A stretch of DNA of 64,000 nt from Ructibacterium sp965146665 (GTDB lineage: Bacteria; Bacillota; Clostridia; Monoglobales; Monoglobaceae). A model generated the notes under the pieces. It was given only the letters and a program-made list of their open reading frames with translations, searched no databases and was not told the origin of the DNA. This document shows, in pieces, positions 8,724 to 17,276 of the stretch. Position numbers and translations under genes: made by a program. The first letter of the stretch is position 1. Every line of letters starts with the position of its first letter. The stretch covers positions 124,001-188,000 of the forward strand of contig CBCTHE010000004.1 in assembly GCA_965146665.1 (NCBI GenBank). Reading direction: 5' to 3'.

Positions 8724-9146
8724 ATGAATGAAATGTATACCGGCCGGCGCGAACGGGACCGTTCAGCGCGGCGGCCGCGCAGAGAACCGGAGGCGCTGCA
8801 GGAAACCAGGGCTGTGCGGCTTGGCAAGCTGTTTCTCAAGCAAACCGCCGCGGCCATTGTCTGTGCCGCCGTCGTTTGGGGCATGCACAGTGCGCAGGCA
8901 CCCCGTCTGAACCGGGGTGCAGAGGCCCTGGGCCGTGCTCTTAAGCATGAGTCAGATCTGAGCGGCCTCCAAAAGGCCGGACAGGACTTTTCCGGATGGT
9001 TCCGGGCAAAATTCGCGCCGGAAGATCAAAAACCCCAGGAGGATCCCGCCGACACCGCACCGGATCAGACGGAACCTCCGGCACAGACCGTTCCGCCTGA
9101 TCCGGCTTCTGCCCCTGATAACGGCGGCGAAGTAACGGAGCATTGA
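8724..9146 (+). CDS. Small single-pass membrane protein upstream of spoIVFB-like gene
   Basis: The protein has 140 aa. ATG 8724 follows AGGTGA at five bases. It has a strongly basic N-terminus (GRRERDRSARRPRRE), one hydrophobic helix at about residues 38-57 and an extracytoplasmic tail ending in a Pro/Asp/Glu-rich stretch. The stop is one base from the start of the M50 protease gene, so the two are coupled. By position it resembles SpoIVFA, the partner that holds SpoIVFB inactive in Bacillus. I see no degenerate M23 domain, however, so homology is not claimed. Function is unassigned; a regulatory partner of the protease is the simplest inference. Confidence 0.7.
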   Translation: MNEMYTGRRERDRSARRPRREPEALQETRAVRLGKLFLKQTAAAIVCAAVVWGMHSAQAPRLNRGAEALGRALKHESDLSGLQKAGQDFSGWFRAKFAPEDQKPQEDPADTAPDQTEPPAQTVPPDPASAPDNGGEVTEH

Positions 9147-9147
9147 T

Positions 9148-10032
9148 ATGGGAAACCGTTTTATCACACCCAACGGCGAGCTCTGTCTCGGGAAATATCT
9201 GCGGATTCATCTGCTCCTGCTCCCCCTGGGAGCAGCGGCTTATTGGGGAAATTATTTCGGGCTGTTCGCCATCAGCTGGGTCTCGGCCCTGTGTCACGAA
9301 ACCGCGCATATTTTGGCCGGTAAAAGGCTCGGTGTTCCAATCGCCGGGGTCAGTCTTCTGCCCTTTGGGGTCTGTGCCCGGCTGAGTCAGCCCGTCATCA
9401 AGATACCGTCCCACGAAATCCTCATGGTGCTGGCAGGCCCCCTCAGCAATCTGATTCTGGCCGCGCTTTTCTGGGTGCTGGGTCAGCAGTTCCCATCCGA
9501 CTTGGCCCAGTATGGCACTGCGGCCAATCTTGCCATGTTCTGCCTGAATCTGCTGCCCTGCCTCCCACTGGATGGGGGAAGGATCCTGCGCGCCTGCCTG
9601 ACCCTGGGTTCAGACGCCCTGACCGCCTGGCGCACCACACTTCGGATTAGCCGGGCGGTCTCCGTCTGCCTTTTGGCAGGGGCCGTATTGCTTCTGCTGA
9701 CTTCACAGTTTAATTTTTCCCTAATTTTAATCGGTGTATTCCTGCTGGGGAATCTTTGCGGTGAGCAGAAGAGCATATCGCAGCAGGCACTGCGGGAAAT
9801 CCTGTATTACAAAGAAAAACTGGAGCGGGAACAGCTCAACCGCACCAGTATACTCACCGCTTATGCCGACCTGCCGGCCCGCAGGCTTCTGCGCCGGCTG
9901 TCCTATCACCGCTATTATACCATACAGGTGGTAGACGACCGGCAAAAGGTGGTCAAAGTCCTCACCGAAAGCCAAATTCTCAATGCTCTTCTGCACCAGA
10001 GCATCCGCATCACATTGGGTGAGATCGGCTGA
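9148..10032 (+). CDS. spoIVFB: SpoIVFB-like M50 site-2 intramembrane metalloprotease
   Basis: The protein has 294 aa, matching SpoIVFB (about 288). The zinc motif HETAH is at residues 50-54 inside a hydrophobic helix. The second conserved motif, NLLPCLPLDGG, places the third metal ligand Asp near residue 142. Hydrophobic segments surround both. The C-terminal 80 residues resemble a CBS domain, as in SpoIVFB, where it couples activity to ATP. In Bacillus the enzyme cuts pro-sigma-K in the mother cell. The candidate partner gene immediately upstream supports the sporulation role. Other M50 proteases (RseP type) have PDZ domains, which are absent here. Confidence 0.82.
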   Translation: MGNRFITPNGELCLGKYLRIHLLLLPLGAAAYWGNYFGLFAISWVSALCHETAHILAGKRLGVPIAGVSLLPFGVCARLSQPVIKIPSHEILMVLAGPLSNLILAALFWVLGQQFPSDLAQYGTAANLAMFCLNLLPCLPLDGGRILRACLTLGSDALTAWRTTLRISRAVSVCLLAGAVLLLLTSQFNFSLILIGVFLLGNLCGEQKSISQQALREILYYKEKLEREQLNRTSILTAYADLPARRLLRRLSYHRYYTIQVVDDRQKVVKVLTESQILNALLHQSIRITLGEIG

Positions 10033-10045
10033 CGCACGAACCGGC

Positions 10046-10525
10046 TTAAACCGCCTGCTCCGGGACATTGCATACATCCACCCACCGTTCCGTCCCCGCA
10101 AACCGCTCCAGCTCCGGAATCGTCAGTTCAATGGCACTGCTGCTGCTTCCGCAGGCGGGGAAAACAGTTTCAAACCGCTTCAGCGAAACATCCAGAAACA
10201 CCTCCGCCCCCGCGCTGACCGCAAAGGGGCAGACACCGCCCACGGCGTGGCCCGTCAGCGCCTCCACCCGGTCCGCAGGGAGCATTTTCGCCTTGGTCCC
10301 AAATGTCTGCTTATACTTGCCGTTGCTGACTCTGGCGTCACCCGCCGTCACAATCAGCACCACCCTGTCCACCGCCAGAAAGGACAGGGTTTTTGCAATC
10401 CGGCACGGCGCACAGCCGAGCGCCTGCGCCGCCAGCTCCACGGTCGCGCTGGATACTTCAAATTCCCGTATCCTGCCGTCCGCATCCCATTGCTTCAAAT
10501 ATTCTCTCACCCGTTCAATGGCCAT
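10046..10525 (-). CDS. YbaK/EbsC family aminoacyl-tRNA editing protein
   Basis: The protein has 159 aa, standard for the family. The YbaK core reads ELAAQALGCAPCRIAKTLSFLAVDRVVLIVTAGDARVS, followed by the typical Lys-rich stretch and a conserved TGHAVGGVCPFA loop that lines the editing pocket. These proteins hydrolyse mischarged tRNAs such as Cys- or Ala-tRNA(Pro) in trans. The start at 10525 overlaps the phosphoesterase gene by 11 bp, making it the third gene of a grpB-phosphoesterase-ybaK unit. Which mischarged tRNA it edits cannot be told from sequence. Confidence 0.88.
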   Translation of the reverse strand: MAIERVREYLKQWDADGRIREFEVSSATVELAAQALGCAPCRIAKTLSFLAVDRVVLIVTAGDARVSNGKYKQTFGTKAKMLPADRVEALTGHAVGGVCPFAVSAGAEVFLDVSLKRFETVFPACGSSSSAIELTIPELERFAGTERWVDVCNVPEQAV

Positions 10526-11408
10526 CCTTCTCAGACTTCCTTTCCTTCTTTAGTGTCACACATACCAGCTCCGGCCTGTTGTTGATCCGAAAGGGAAACA
10601 GGCTTCTGCCCAGGCCGCGGCTTACCACCAGGGCGGTTTTGTTCTTTCGGTAAATTCCCGACACATACCGGGGAAACATGCCCTGCCCGGGCGCGAGGAG
10701 CCCGCCGATTCCCGGCAGGCGTATCTGTCCGCCGTGGGCGTGTCCGGCAAAGACCAGATCAACACCAGCCGCGCAATATCCAGCAAAAAATTCAGGATGA
10801 TGGACCAGCAGGATCTGATACTCTTCCGGCCGGTCTGCCGCAAGCCGGATTGCCGCGAGCATTTCCCTCACAGCGTTTTTCTGTTCCGCCTCCGTCTGTG
10901 CAAAATCGGCCGTTCCACTGCCGATCAGATGGATCCGCTGCCCGTCCCGTTCCAGCGTCAGTTTTTCCTCCCGCATAACCCGCACGCCGGCCTTTTCCAG
11001 GCCAGTCCGCAGGACATCATACCGCAGGCTCCGCCCTTCATGGTTGCCGGGAATATAGTAGACCGGCGCAATCCGCACGGCTCCCCGGACAAAATCCAGG
11101 GCGTGATCCATCCGGCAGTATTGGCGGAGCCTTTGAATATGCGCGCCATAGATCAGGTCCCCGGTGATGACAATGATATCCGGATCCAAAAGTCTGATTT
11201 TCTCAAGCAGCCGGCTTTGGCCTCGGCCAAAGCTCTTGTTGTGCAGGTCTGAGACCTGCACAATCCGAAAACCGTCAAAACACGGCGGAATCTTTGCGTT
11301 CGCTTCCGTAATTCCGGTCATCTGCAGAGCGTTATTTTCCCACCAGAGCCAAAGGATAAGGAGCGCCGCGGCGCCCATGCATCCCAAAATCCAAATCCAT
11401 CCTGTCAT
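10515..11408 (-). CDS. Membrane-anchored calcineurin-like metallophosphoesterase (YkuE/YaeI type)
   Basis: The protein has 297 aa. An N-terminal membrane helix (residues about 4-23) precedes a complete set of metallophosphoesterase motifs: SDLH (53-56), GDL (83-85), GNHE (121-124), HH (203-204) and GHAHGG (222-227). These bind a dinuclear metal centre. Family members near this one hydrolyse phosphodiesters, including UDP-diacylglucosamine-like lipids. The ATG overlaps the stop of the grpB-like gene (ATGA). The anchor suggests action at the membrane; the substrate is not predictable. Confidence 0.9.
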   Translation of the reverse strand: MTGWIWILGCMGAAALLILWLWWENNALQMTGITEANAKIPPCFDGFRIVQVSDLHNKSFGRGQSRLLEKIRLLDPDIIVITGDLIYGAHIQRLRQYCRMDHALDFVRGAVRIAPVYYIPGNHEGRSLRYDVLRTGLEKAGVRVMREEKLTLERDGQRIHLIGSGTADFAQTEAEQKNAVREMLAAIRLAADRPEEYQILLVHHPEFFAGYCAAGVDLVFAGHAHGGQIRLPGIGGLLAPGQGMFPRYVSGIYRKNKTALVVSRGLGRSLFPFRINNRPELVCVTLKKERKSEKDGH

Positions 11409-11959
11409 AGGCCTCCTCCAAGGTCATCCGTGTTCCCTTCCTGCGTCCGTTCCGCCCAGTCCAGCGCATCCCGCTCCAGCTGTTTGACAAAGGCATCCTT
11501 TCCATCACAATAGGCCTCCAAATCCTCCGGAAACTGCCGGGCCAGCCTCCGCTTCAAAGCGCCGTATGCCTTTGCCGCGGCGGCATGGGCGCGCAGATAA
11601 TCCCGGACCGCCAGGTGGCGGCGAATATCCCGCTGGCTCTCCACACCAAAAATATGGATATGGTGTGTCCGGATACCGTTCCGTTCCTTTCTGAGATAAC
11701 GGCGGCCCGGGATTCCGAACTCCCCCATATATTCATAGCCCTGTTCCTCGAACTGCTGAACCCGCAGGTCCGCGCCGGCAATATCGGCAACCACGGGCAT
11801 AATATCAAGGATAGGCTTTGCGGAGAGTCCAGGGACAGCCGTACTTCCAATGTGATGGACTGCGGTCAGCCCCGACCCCAGAATCCCTTCTGTTTTTTCT
11901 TTCTCCTCCTGAAACATATCCGGCCATTCCGGCCGGTAGGGAACCACTTCAATTTTCAT
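11405..11959 (-). CDS. GrpB/UPF0157 family nucleotidyltransferase-fold protein
   Basis: The protein has 184 aa. ATG 11959 follows AAAGGAGAG and gives MKIEVVPYRPEWPDMFQEEK, the family opening. The signature VHHIGSTAVPGLSAKPILDIMPVV is intact, as is the HHIHIF stretch. The fold is that of nucleotidyltransferases and the name comes from enterococcal GrpB; the biochemical role is unknown. It is the first gene of a three-gene overlapping unit with the phosphoesterase and YbaK. A longer reading frame upstream lacks an SD. Confidence 0.88.
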   Translation of the reverse strand: MKIEVVPYRPEWPDMFQEEKEKTEGILGSGLTAVHHIGSTAVPGLSAKPILDIMPVVADIAGADLRVQQFEEQGYEYMGEFGIPGRRYLRKERNGIRTHHIHIFGVESQRDIRRHLAVRDYLRAHAAAAKAYGALKRRLARQFPEDLEAYCDGKDAFVKQLERDALDWAERTQEGNTDDLGGGL

Positions 11960-12018
11960 GCTGTGTTCTCTCCTTTTCAGCGCATAGGACAGGCGGGGAC
12001 GCAAAGGCTCCCGCCCCC

Positions 12019-12999
12019 TTATTTCTCCCGCTTCCTGTCGGCCACCGATTCCCGAATCACCAGCTCGCCGGGAATGATATTCTCCTCTCTGGAGAAATAG
12101 TATTGATTATCCATCTTTTTGTACAGCAGACGCGCTGCGGTTTCACAAATCTCTGTTAAGTCGGTTTTAATTGTGGTAAGGGGAATATCCAGGTAAGAGG
12201 CCAGACTGATGTCGTCCATGCCAATGATCGACACATCTTCCGGCACGGTCAGACCGTGTTTTTTCAGCGCTTTGATAGCCCCAATGGCAATGTAATCATA
12301 GGCCGTGATGATGGCATCCGGCGGCTCCGTCAGAGCCAAAAGCCTTTCCGCACCATCATATCCGGCGGCCTCAAAACGGCTTTCGCTCACAACAATCAAA
12401 TCATGAGAAAGCGGTATTCCGCATTTCAAAAGCGCCGTTTCATAAGCAGCCAGTTTACTGCAGGTTAACGTTTCGCCGATAAAGGCAATTCTCCGCCGGT
12501 TACTGTCCTTTAAGTACCGGATTGCCTCATAGACCGCGCCGGCCAGGGACGTTTCCACCGCGTCGATTCCCGGCGTCTCGGGACTGGGGCCAAGAACTAC
12601 CGTTGGCACCTGGCTTTGTGCCGCGAACATCTTATGGGACGCAATGATAAGAATACCATCCACTCTGGCATATTTTTGATAATAATCATACAGACCGGCC
12701 GCAGTGTCCCCGGCAAAATTGGTTATGGACATCATCATCATATCCCCATTGCTCTTTATGATACCATCTAATATGGAAACCATTTCCGCATAGTACTGAC
12801 TGACAATCTCCGGGCAGAGAACCGCAATGACATGCTTTTCATACTTGGCCCGGGTATATTTCTCCAGAACGCCTGCTTCTTTTGCAACAGCAAATATTTT
12901 TGCCCTGGTTTTCTCACTGATCTCTTTGCTGTATGAAAACGCCTTGGACACAGTTCCAACTGAAACGCCGGCCGCTTCCGCTATTTTTTTATAATTCAT
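12019..12999 (-). CDS. LacI/GalR family transcriptional regulator
   Basis: The protein has 326 aa. ATG 12999 follows GGTGAG and starts MNYKKIAEAAGVSVGTVSKAFSYSKEISEKT, a LacI HTH with hinge (residues 1-60). The periplasmic-binding-like sensor (60-325) contains GIDAVETSLAGAVYEAIRYL and ISIIGMDDISLASYLDIPLTTI, typical of sugar-responsive members. It is divergent from a GH39-like glycosidase gene that it most likely represses. Both promoters carry the same TGTGCTAAAAT -10 region. The effector is probably the glycosidase's product or a related pentose/hexose; this is inference. Confidence 0.92.
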   Translation of the reverse strand: MNYKKIAEAAGVSVGTVSKAFSYSKEISEKTRAKIFAVAKEAGVLEKYTRAKYEKHVIAVLCPEIVSQYYAEMVSILDGIIKSNGDMMMMSITNFAGDTAAGLYDYYQKYARVDGILIIASHKMFAAQSQVPTVVLGPSPETPGIDAVETSLAGAVYEAIRYLKDSNRRRIAFIGETLTCSKLAAYETALLKCGIPLSHDLIVVSESRFEAAGYDGAERLLALTEPPDAIITAYDYIAIGAIKALKKHGLTVPEDVSIIGMDDISLASYLDIPLTTIKTDLTEICETAARLLYKKMDNQYYFSREENIIPGELVIRESVADRKREK

Positions 13000-13018
13000 G
13001 GATCTCACCACCGATTGC

Positions 13019-13105
13019 ATTTTAGCACAGCCAGAGAAAAAAATCAACTCTGCGAAAAAGTTTCGTTTCCAGACTTCTTGAAAATGAAATAAATTGTGCT
13101 AAAAT
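13019..13105. promoter_or_regulatory. Divergent promoters for the LacI regulator and the glycosidase
   Basis: Minus strand: TTGATT (13042-13047), 17 bp, TAAAAT (13019-13024). Plus strand: TTGAAA (13078-13083), 16 bp, TAAAAT (13100-13105). Both -10 regions share TGTGCTAAAAT in opposite orientation. A small dyad CGAAA-AAG-TTTCG (13053-13065) lies between the two -35 boxes and is a possible operator, though it lacks the classic LacI-family central CG. Confidence 0.5.
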
Positions 13106-13165
13106 AGGTGAAACCCTATACAGCGTATCAGAAATTCTTTGAAAATACCATGGAGGTGTTATAGC

Positions 13166-14473
13166 ATGAATCAGGTAATCATTGATTTTAGCAAAAAAAC
13201 TGGAACGGTAAAGCCCATGCACGCGGTCAACAACGGCCCTGTTCACAAAGTCAGCGGCGGACAGCTGCGGAGCAATCTGGAAACTTTCACAAAGGCGGCC
13301 TTCCCCTGTGTGAGAAATCACGACGCGGCCTTTTGCGCCGCATACGGCGGTGAGCACATTGTCGACATTGGCGCGGTCTTTCCCGATTTTGCGCAGGACC
13401 CGGAAAATCCGGAGGCCTATGACTTCACACTGACCGACCAATATCTGAAATCCATTGCGCGCACGGGCTCGGAAATTCTTTACCGGCTGGGCTCCAAGAT
13501 TGAACACGCAAGCAAAAAATACGGCACACGGGTGCCGGAGGACTTTCAAAAATGGGCATCTGTCTGTGAGCACATCATCCGCCATTATAACGAGGGTTGG
13601 GCAAACGGCCTTCATATGGACATCAAATATTGGGAAATATGGAATGAGCCGGATCAAAACCCGGACGAAGACCCTCCGGAGGAAAAACTCTGCTGGTCCG
13701 GGACAGCAGCGCAGTTTTATGAGCTGTACAAGGTGACGGCAGTCCATTTAAAGAAAAAGTTTCCAGGACTTAAAATCGGCGGGCCGGCCATTTCTCATCC
13801 TGTCCCCAACGCCTGGCTGGACGGGTTCCTGCAAACACTGGGCGGCACTGTTCCTCTGGATTTCTTCTCCTGGCACCGCTATACAACAGACCCGCATGAA
13901 TTGGCGGAGCAGGCGGTTCAAGTCCGAAATACCCTGGATCAATACGGCTATCCCGATGCAGAAAGCATTTTGAACGAGTGGAATTATATCAGCGACTGGG
14001 ATGAGAAATTTATCAGCAGTATAGAGACGATCATCAGCATGAAGGGCGCGGCTTTTGATTTCGCCTGTATGAGCCATTGTCAAAATGCACCGGTTGATAT
14101 GCTCATGTATTACGACGCAAGGCCGGGATGCTTCAATGGTCTGTTTGATTTTTATACCATGCGGCCGCTGAAAGGCTATTATGCGTTTTTGATCTTCTCG
14201 GCGCTGTATGCCTTAAAAAATACGGTCAGCTGCACCACAGACGCAGACGCCCTCTACATCACGGCCGCGTCCGGCAGTCATGATATGGCGGCCATCTGTT
14301 ACTACACCGACGATGACAGCGCGCAGCCGAAAACCATACAGATTCAATTGGAGCATTTCAGAGGTGATACCCTCTGCCTGCTGGATCAAAATCATAACTA
14401 CGAGGAAATCGGAAAAACCGGACCTGTATTTGAGATCACGCTTGAGCCGAACACACTGATCGTGATCAAATAA
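13166..14473 (+). CDS. Cytoplasmic GH39-like glycoside hydrolase (beta-xylosidase type)
   Basis: The protein has 435 aa. ATG 13166 follows GGAGGTG. No signal peptide is present, so it acts inside the cell on imported oligosaccharide. It is a clan GH-A (beta/alpha)8 enzyme: the acid/base glutamate lies in WEIWNEP (Glu about 161) and the nucleophile in SILNEWN (Glu about 271), with a substrate-binding FFSWHRY stretch between. A beta-sandwich tail follows residue 330. Sequence style fits GH39, but related GH-A families cannot be excluded without alignment. It is controlled by the divergent LacI regulator and ends at a very strong terminator. Confidence 0.82.
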   Translation: MNQVIIDFSKKTGTVKPMHAVNNGPVHKVSGGQLRSNLETFTKAAFPCVRNHDAAFCAAYGGEHIVDIGAVFPDFAQDPENPEAYDFTLTDQYLKSIARTGSEILYRLGSKIEHASKKYGTRVPEDFQKWASVCEHIIRHYNEGWANGLHMDIKYWEIWNEPDQNPDEDPPEEKLCWSGTAAQFYELYKVTAVHLKKKFPGLKIGGPAISHPVPNAWLDGFLQTLGGTVPLDFFSWHRYTTDPHELAEQAVQVRNTLDQYGYPDAESILNEWNYISDWDEKFISSIETIISMKGAAFDFACMSHCQNAPVDMLMYYDARPGCFNGLFDFYTMRPLKGYYAFLIFSALYALKNTVSCTTDADALYITAASGSHDMAAICYYTDDDSAQPKTIQIQLEHFRGDTLCLLDQNHNYEEIGKTGPVFEITLEPNTLIVIK

Positions 14474-14531
14474 CAGGCCGGTTATATCGCAAAGGAAATG
14501 ATACACATCCGCTTGCGTTCAATATAAATAT

Positions 14532-14576
14532 AAAGCCTGTTCTAAGCGGCAGAACTGCCGCTTAGAACAGGCTTTT
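14532..14576. terminator. 21-bp-stem bidirectional terminator
   Basis: AAAGCCTGTTCTAAGCGGCA starts a 21-base arm (14532-14552) that is perfectly complementary to 14555-14575 across AA, and the stem is bounded by A3 and T3-T5. It lies between the convergent glycosidase and RCC1-protein genes. Confidence 0.85.
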
Positions 14577-14597
14577 TCGCACTCTCTTTTCTTCTTG

Positions 14598-16418
14598 CTA
14601 TTGTCCTTCACTCTTCAGATCCGCAATCATTTTATCCCCTGCAAAGTTGACCTCCCAAAGGGTATGATCGTTTTTTTCCACAATCAGCTTGGGCATAGGA
14701 ATTTCAACCCAGTCCTTCTTCTTCATAAGGCCCTCGTACCGCTTTTCATAGTCATCAATCGACTGGTATGTAGTGTAGACCCGCTTTACGTCTGTGATCT
14801 CCGCCTCATGAATGGTGGTGCCAAAGTATTCTTCCTGGCGGTATCCCCGATTTGTATAGGGCAGAATTGGACTCTCTCCCCATATATACAGGGTACCTGT
14901 ATCGCGCAGCGCCACATTATAATAGGCGGAAGCGCTGATTTTTATCACACCTTCCGGAGACTTTGCATTGCTCATAATCGGCCGGCCGTCCTCCGCCGTA
15001 TAACCGTTTGTAATCAGCGGATGACTCAGGTATTCCGCTGCGGTTATTCCGGAGCCGCCTACGCCAAGCGCGCTGGTTCCCCATACACAAATGCCCCCAT
15101 CGTCCTGAAGCGCCGCGGCATGTGCGGCTCCCGCTGAAATCTGGGTAATATTTTTCAGCCGCTGCGGAAAAGAAGCGTCGGTAAATAGAAGCCGGGGCAC
15201 AGAAAAGAACTTATGGGCATTCTCCCGGAGTATTTCCTGCTCCACTTTCCAATTGGAGCCCTCACCCCAGGCATATACGGTGCCGTCCTTCCGCAAGGCC
15301 AGCGCAAACGTATCGGCAACAGCAATGTCTTTCGCATCTTCTACCACGGTCACCTGAGCCGGAACCTTGGTAAAATAATAGGAATTGCCCAGAATCTCTT
15401 CATATAGGAACTTTTCCCGCTCCAAATCCATGATCTGACCGCCCTTGGCTTCTTCCACCTTCTGCTCCTCGCTCAGACCGCCGAGCCAATTCAGATTTTC
15501 ACCCCAGCCCCAAACCGTGCCATCAGCCTTCAGAGCCAGTGTATAGCTCTCCCCGCAGGCCAGCTTCCTCACGTTGTCAAGTCCTTCAATTTTTTCCGGA
15601 ATGCACCGGCTGAGAACCTCTTTGGGATCCTGCCCAGAGCCCAGCAAATACTTACGATTGCTCCCCCAGCTCCAGACTGTGCCATCAGCACACAGGGCAT
15701 AGTGTGTATCCTCTCCGCAGTAAACGGCGGCCACAGTACCCGGAATTCCGGTGATCTGAGCCCATTTATCAGTCTCAATCATACTTTTCGTATAGTTCGT
15801 ATTATAGCCCAGCTGCCCATAGGTATTATCCCCCATACTCCAGAGCGTACCGTCTGTTTTCAAAATCACCGTTGCCTTCCGGCTCATGGCGATTCTGGCA
15901 TCGTCCATGTCATCCGGCACCTCAGAGGGGACCGGTGTCGCCACCGGCACAGCGGTCGGCGCAGGTATACTTTCCGCCGTTGTGGCAATCAGAACCTGCT
16001 GTTTCTCCTCATCCCAGCTCACAGACGCATTCAAACCCTCTGCAATGGCACGCACCGGCACCATAGTCCTGCTGTCGTTCACTTGACGTGCCGGCGCGTC
16101 AAGCTCAACCGCGGCACCATTTTTATACAGCCGATTATCGTCAACAGTGATAGAGAGAGAAATATCCCCCTTGCTGGCAAACGCGGTCTTGGTCTCTTCA
16201 TCCCATGTGACTTCCGCACCGAGCTCTTCAAAGATCTTACGCAGAGGCACCATGGTCCGGCCGTGCTCCTGGTCCAGATATGGCTGTGCATCAAAATCCA
16301 GCTGTTCACCGTCAACCCATACTGTAATGGCCCCAGCCGCTTCTGCCCCATAGACAGAAAAACTCAGCACTGACATCAGCATAGTCAGCGCCAAAAGAAT
16401 TGCCTGTAGTTTTTTCAT
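14598..16418 (-). CDS. Secreted stalk-domain (Cu amine oxidase N-like) protein with RCC1 repeats
   Basis: The protein has 606 aa. ATG 16418 follows GGAAGG; an upstream in-frame ATG at 16583 lacks an SD and a signal. Residues 1-26 are a signal peptide (MKKLQAILLALTMLMSVLSFSVYGAEA). Residues about 30-145 form a stalk domain with two TMVPLRKIFEELGAEVTWDEETK-like repeats. After a Pro/Thr linker (about 150-175), residues 180-560 contain RCC1 beta-propeller blades (LKTDGTLWSMGDNTYGQLG, CADGTVWSWGSN, LKADGTVWGWGEN, LRKDGTVYAWGEG). The protein is exported and probably cell-wall-associated. RCC1-like propellers in Clostridia are surface proteins of unknown binding partner. Confidence 0.87.
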   Translation of the reverse strand: MKKLQAILLALTMLMSVLSFSVYGAEAAGAITVWVDGEQLDFDAQPYLDQEHGRTMVPLRKIFEELGAEVTWDEETKTAFASKGDISLSITVDDNRLYKNGAAVELDAPARQVNDSRTMVPVRAIAEGLNASVSWDEEKQQVLIATTAESIPAPTAVPVATPVPSEVPDDMDDARIAMSRKATVILKTDGTLWSMGDNTYGQLGYNTNYTKSMIETDKWAQITGIPGTVAAVYCGEDTHYALCADGTVWSWGSNRKYLLGSGQDPKEVLSRCIPEKIEGLDNVRKLACGESYTLALKADGTVWGWGENLNWLGGLSEEQKVEEAKGGQIMDLEREKFLYEEILGNSYYFTKVPAQVTVVEDAKDIAVADTFALALRKDGTVYAWGEGSNWKVEQEILRENAHKFFSVPRLLFTDASFPQRLKNITQISAGAAHAAALQDDGGICVWGTSALGVGGSGITAAEYLSHPLITNGYTAEDGRPIMSNAKSPEGVIKISASAYYNVALRDTGTLYIWGESPILPYTNRGYRQEEYFGTTIHEAEITDVKRVYTTYQSIDDYEKRYEGLMKKKDWVEIPMPKLIVEKNDHTLWEVNFAGDKMIADLKSEGQ

Positions 16419-16503
16419 AACCTTCCGCCCTTTCGTAAACCATTTCAAACAAAGTCCGTGCTGCTTCGTTTTTTCCAACACATACGTCACTCTGTCAGGC
16501 ACT

Positions 16504-16532
16504 ATTTTAACACATTTTCTCAATTTCGTCAA
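16504..16532 (-). promoter_or_regulatory. Sigma-A promoter of the RCC1 surface-protein gene
   Basis: Minus strand TTGACG (16527-16532), 17 bp, TAAAAT (16504-16509). The transcript would have a leader of about 80 nt before the SD. Confidence 0.6.
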
Positions 16533-16580
16533 TTCTCCGCAGACTTTTCTTTCAATTTCTAAGTAAATTGTATTTGACAA

Positions 16581-16608
16581 CAAAAGAGAGGCCCTGTAAG
16601 GCCCCTCT
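16581..16608 (-). terminator. Intrinsic terminator of the HAD phosphatase gene
   Basis: Read on the minus strand, AGAGGGGCC pairs with GGCCTCTCT (one G-U pair) and is followed by TTTGTTGT. It starts 10 nt after the stop codon at 16618. Confidence 0.65.
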
Positions 16609-16617
16609 GCGCAAAAC

Positions 16618-17265
16618 TCAATGGGTCAGCAGGAATTCCCGCAGTTCCTCCATGGAATCCACCAGAAAGCCAGCGCCTGCCTCCTCCAGTTCCCCAGGTT
16701 CGGCATAGCCAAACCGGACACCAACCGAGGCAATGCCAAATTCCTTTGCGCCCAAAATATCCTGCTTCCGGTCGCCGATCATCAGACAGCGCGCTTTGTC
16801 CGGAAAATGCAGAAGCCGGAAAACCTCGCGGATCACTTCGATTTTATAATTTCGGGTTCCGTCCAGCTCACTGCCGACCGCCACGTCAAAGTATTCAGCA
16901 ATTCCGAATTCATCCAGAATCTGGCTGGCAAACACAATGGGCTTGGAGGTGGCGAGAGCGACTGTCCTGCCCGCCGCCTTCAAAGCCCGAAGCATTTCCG
17001 CCGTCCCCGGGTACAGGGCGTTTTCATGAATTCCAACAGAAGCAAACCGCTCACGGTATTTCTCCACCGCAAACAATCCCCGCTCCCGGTCGAACCCATA
17101 AAATTCTTGAAAGGAATCAATCAGCGGCGGCCCCACAACACGGTTCAGGTTGTCAAGCTCCTCTTCAATGCCGCAGCACCGGAGCGCATATTGAAAGGAT
17201 TTTGTGATCCCCTCTTTGGGATCAGTCAGTGTGCCGTCCAGATCAAACAATAAAATATCGTACAT
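16618..17265 (-). CDS. HAD-family phosphatase (PgpP/Gph-like, subfamily IA)
   Basis: The protein has 215 aa, start ATG 17265. HAD motif I is DLDGTLTDP (residues about 7-15), motif II is ATSKP (about 107) and motif IV is MIGDRKQDILGAKEFGIASVGVRFGY (about 165-185). The helical cap lies at residues 17-85. Members of this subgroup hydrolyse small phosphate esters such as phosphoglycolate, nucleoside monophosphates or pyrophosphate; the exact substrate cannot be set. It lies 11 nt downstream of yhbY in a run of co-oriented small genes and is followed by a terminator. Confidence 0.9.
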   Translation of the reverse strand: MYDILLFDLDGTLTDPKEGITKSFQYALRCCGIEEELDNLNRVVGPPLIDSFQEFYGFDRERGLFAVEKYRERFASVGIHENALYPGTAEMLRALKAAGRTVALATSKPIVFASQILDEFGIAEYFDVAVGSELDGTRNYKIEVIREVFRLLHFPDKARCLMIGDRKQDILGAKEFGIASVGVRFGYAEPGELEEAGAGFLVDSMEELREFLLTH

Positions 17266-17276
17266 GTCCCGCTCCT

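Noticed and set aside
12005..12018. Terminator between the LacI and GrpB genes
   Set aside because: A GGCGGG/CCCGCC stem can form nearby, but there is no T-tract and the arms overlap the translated region of the regulator's end.
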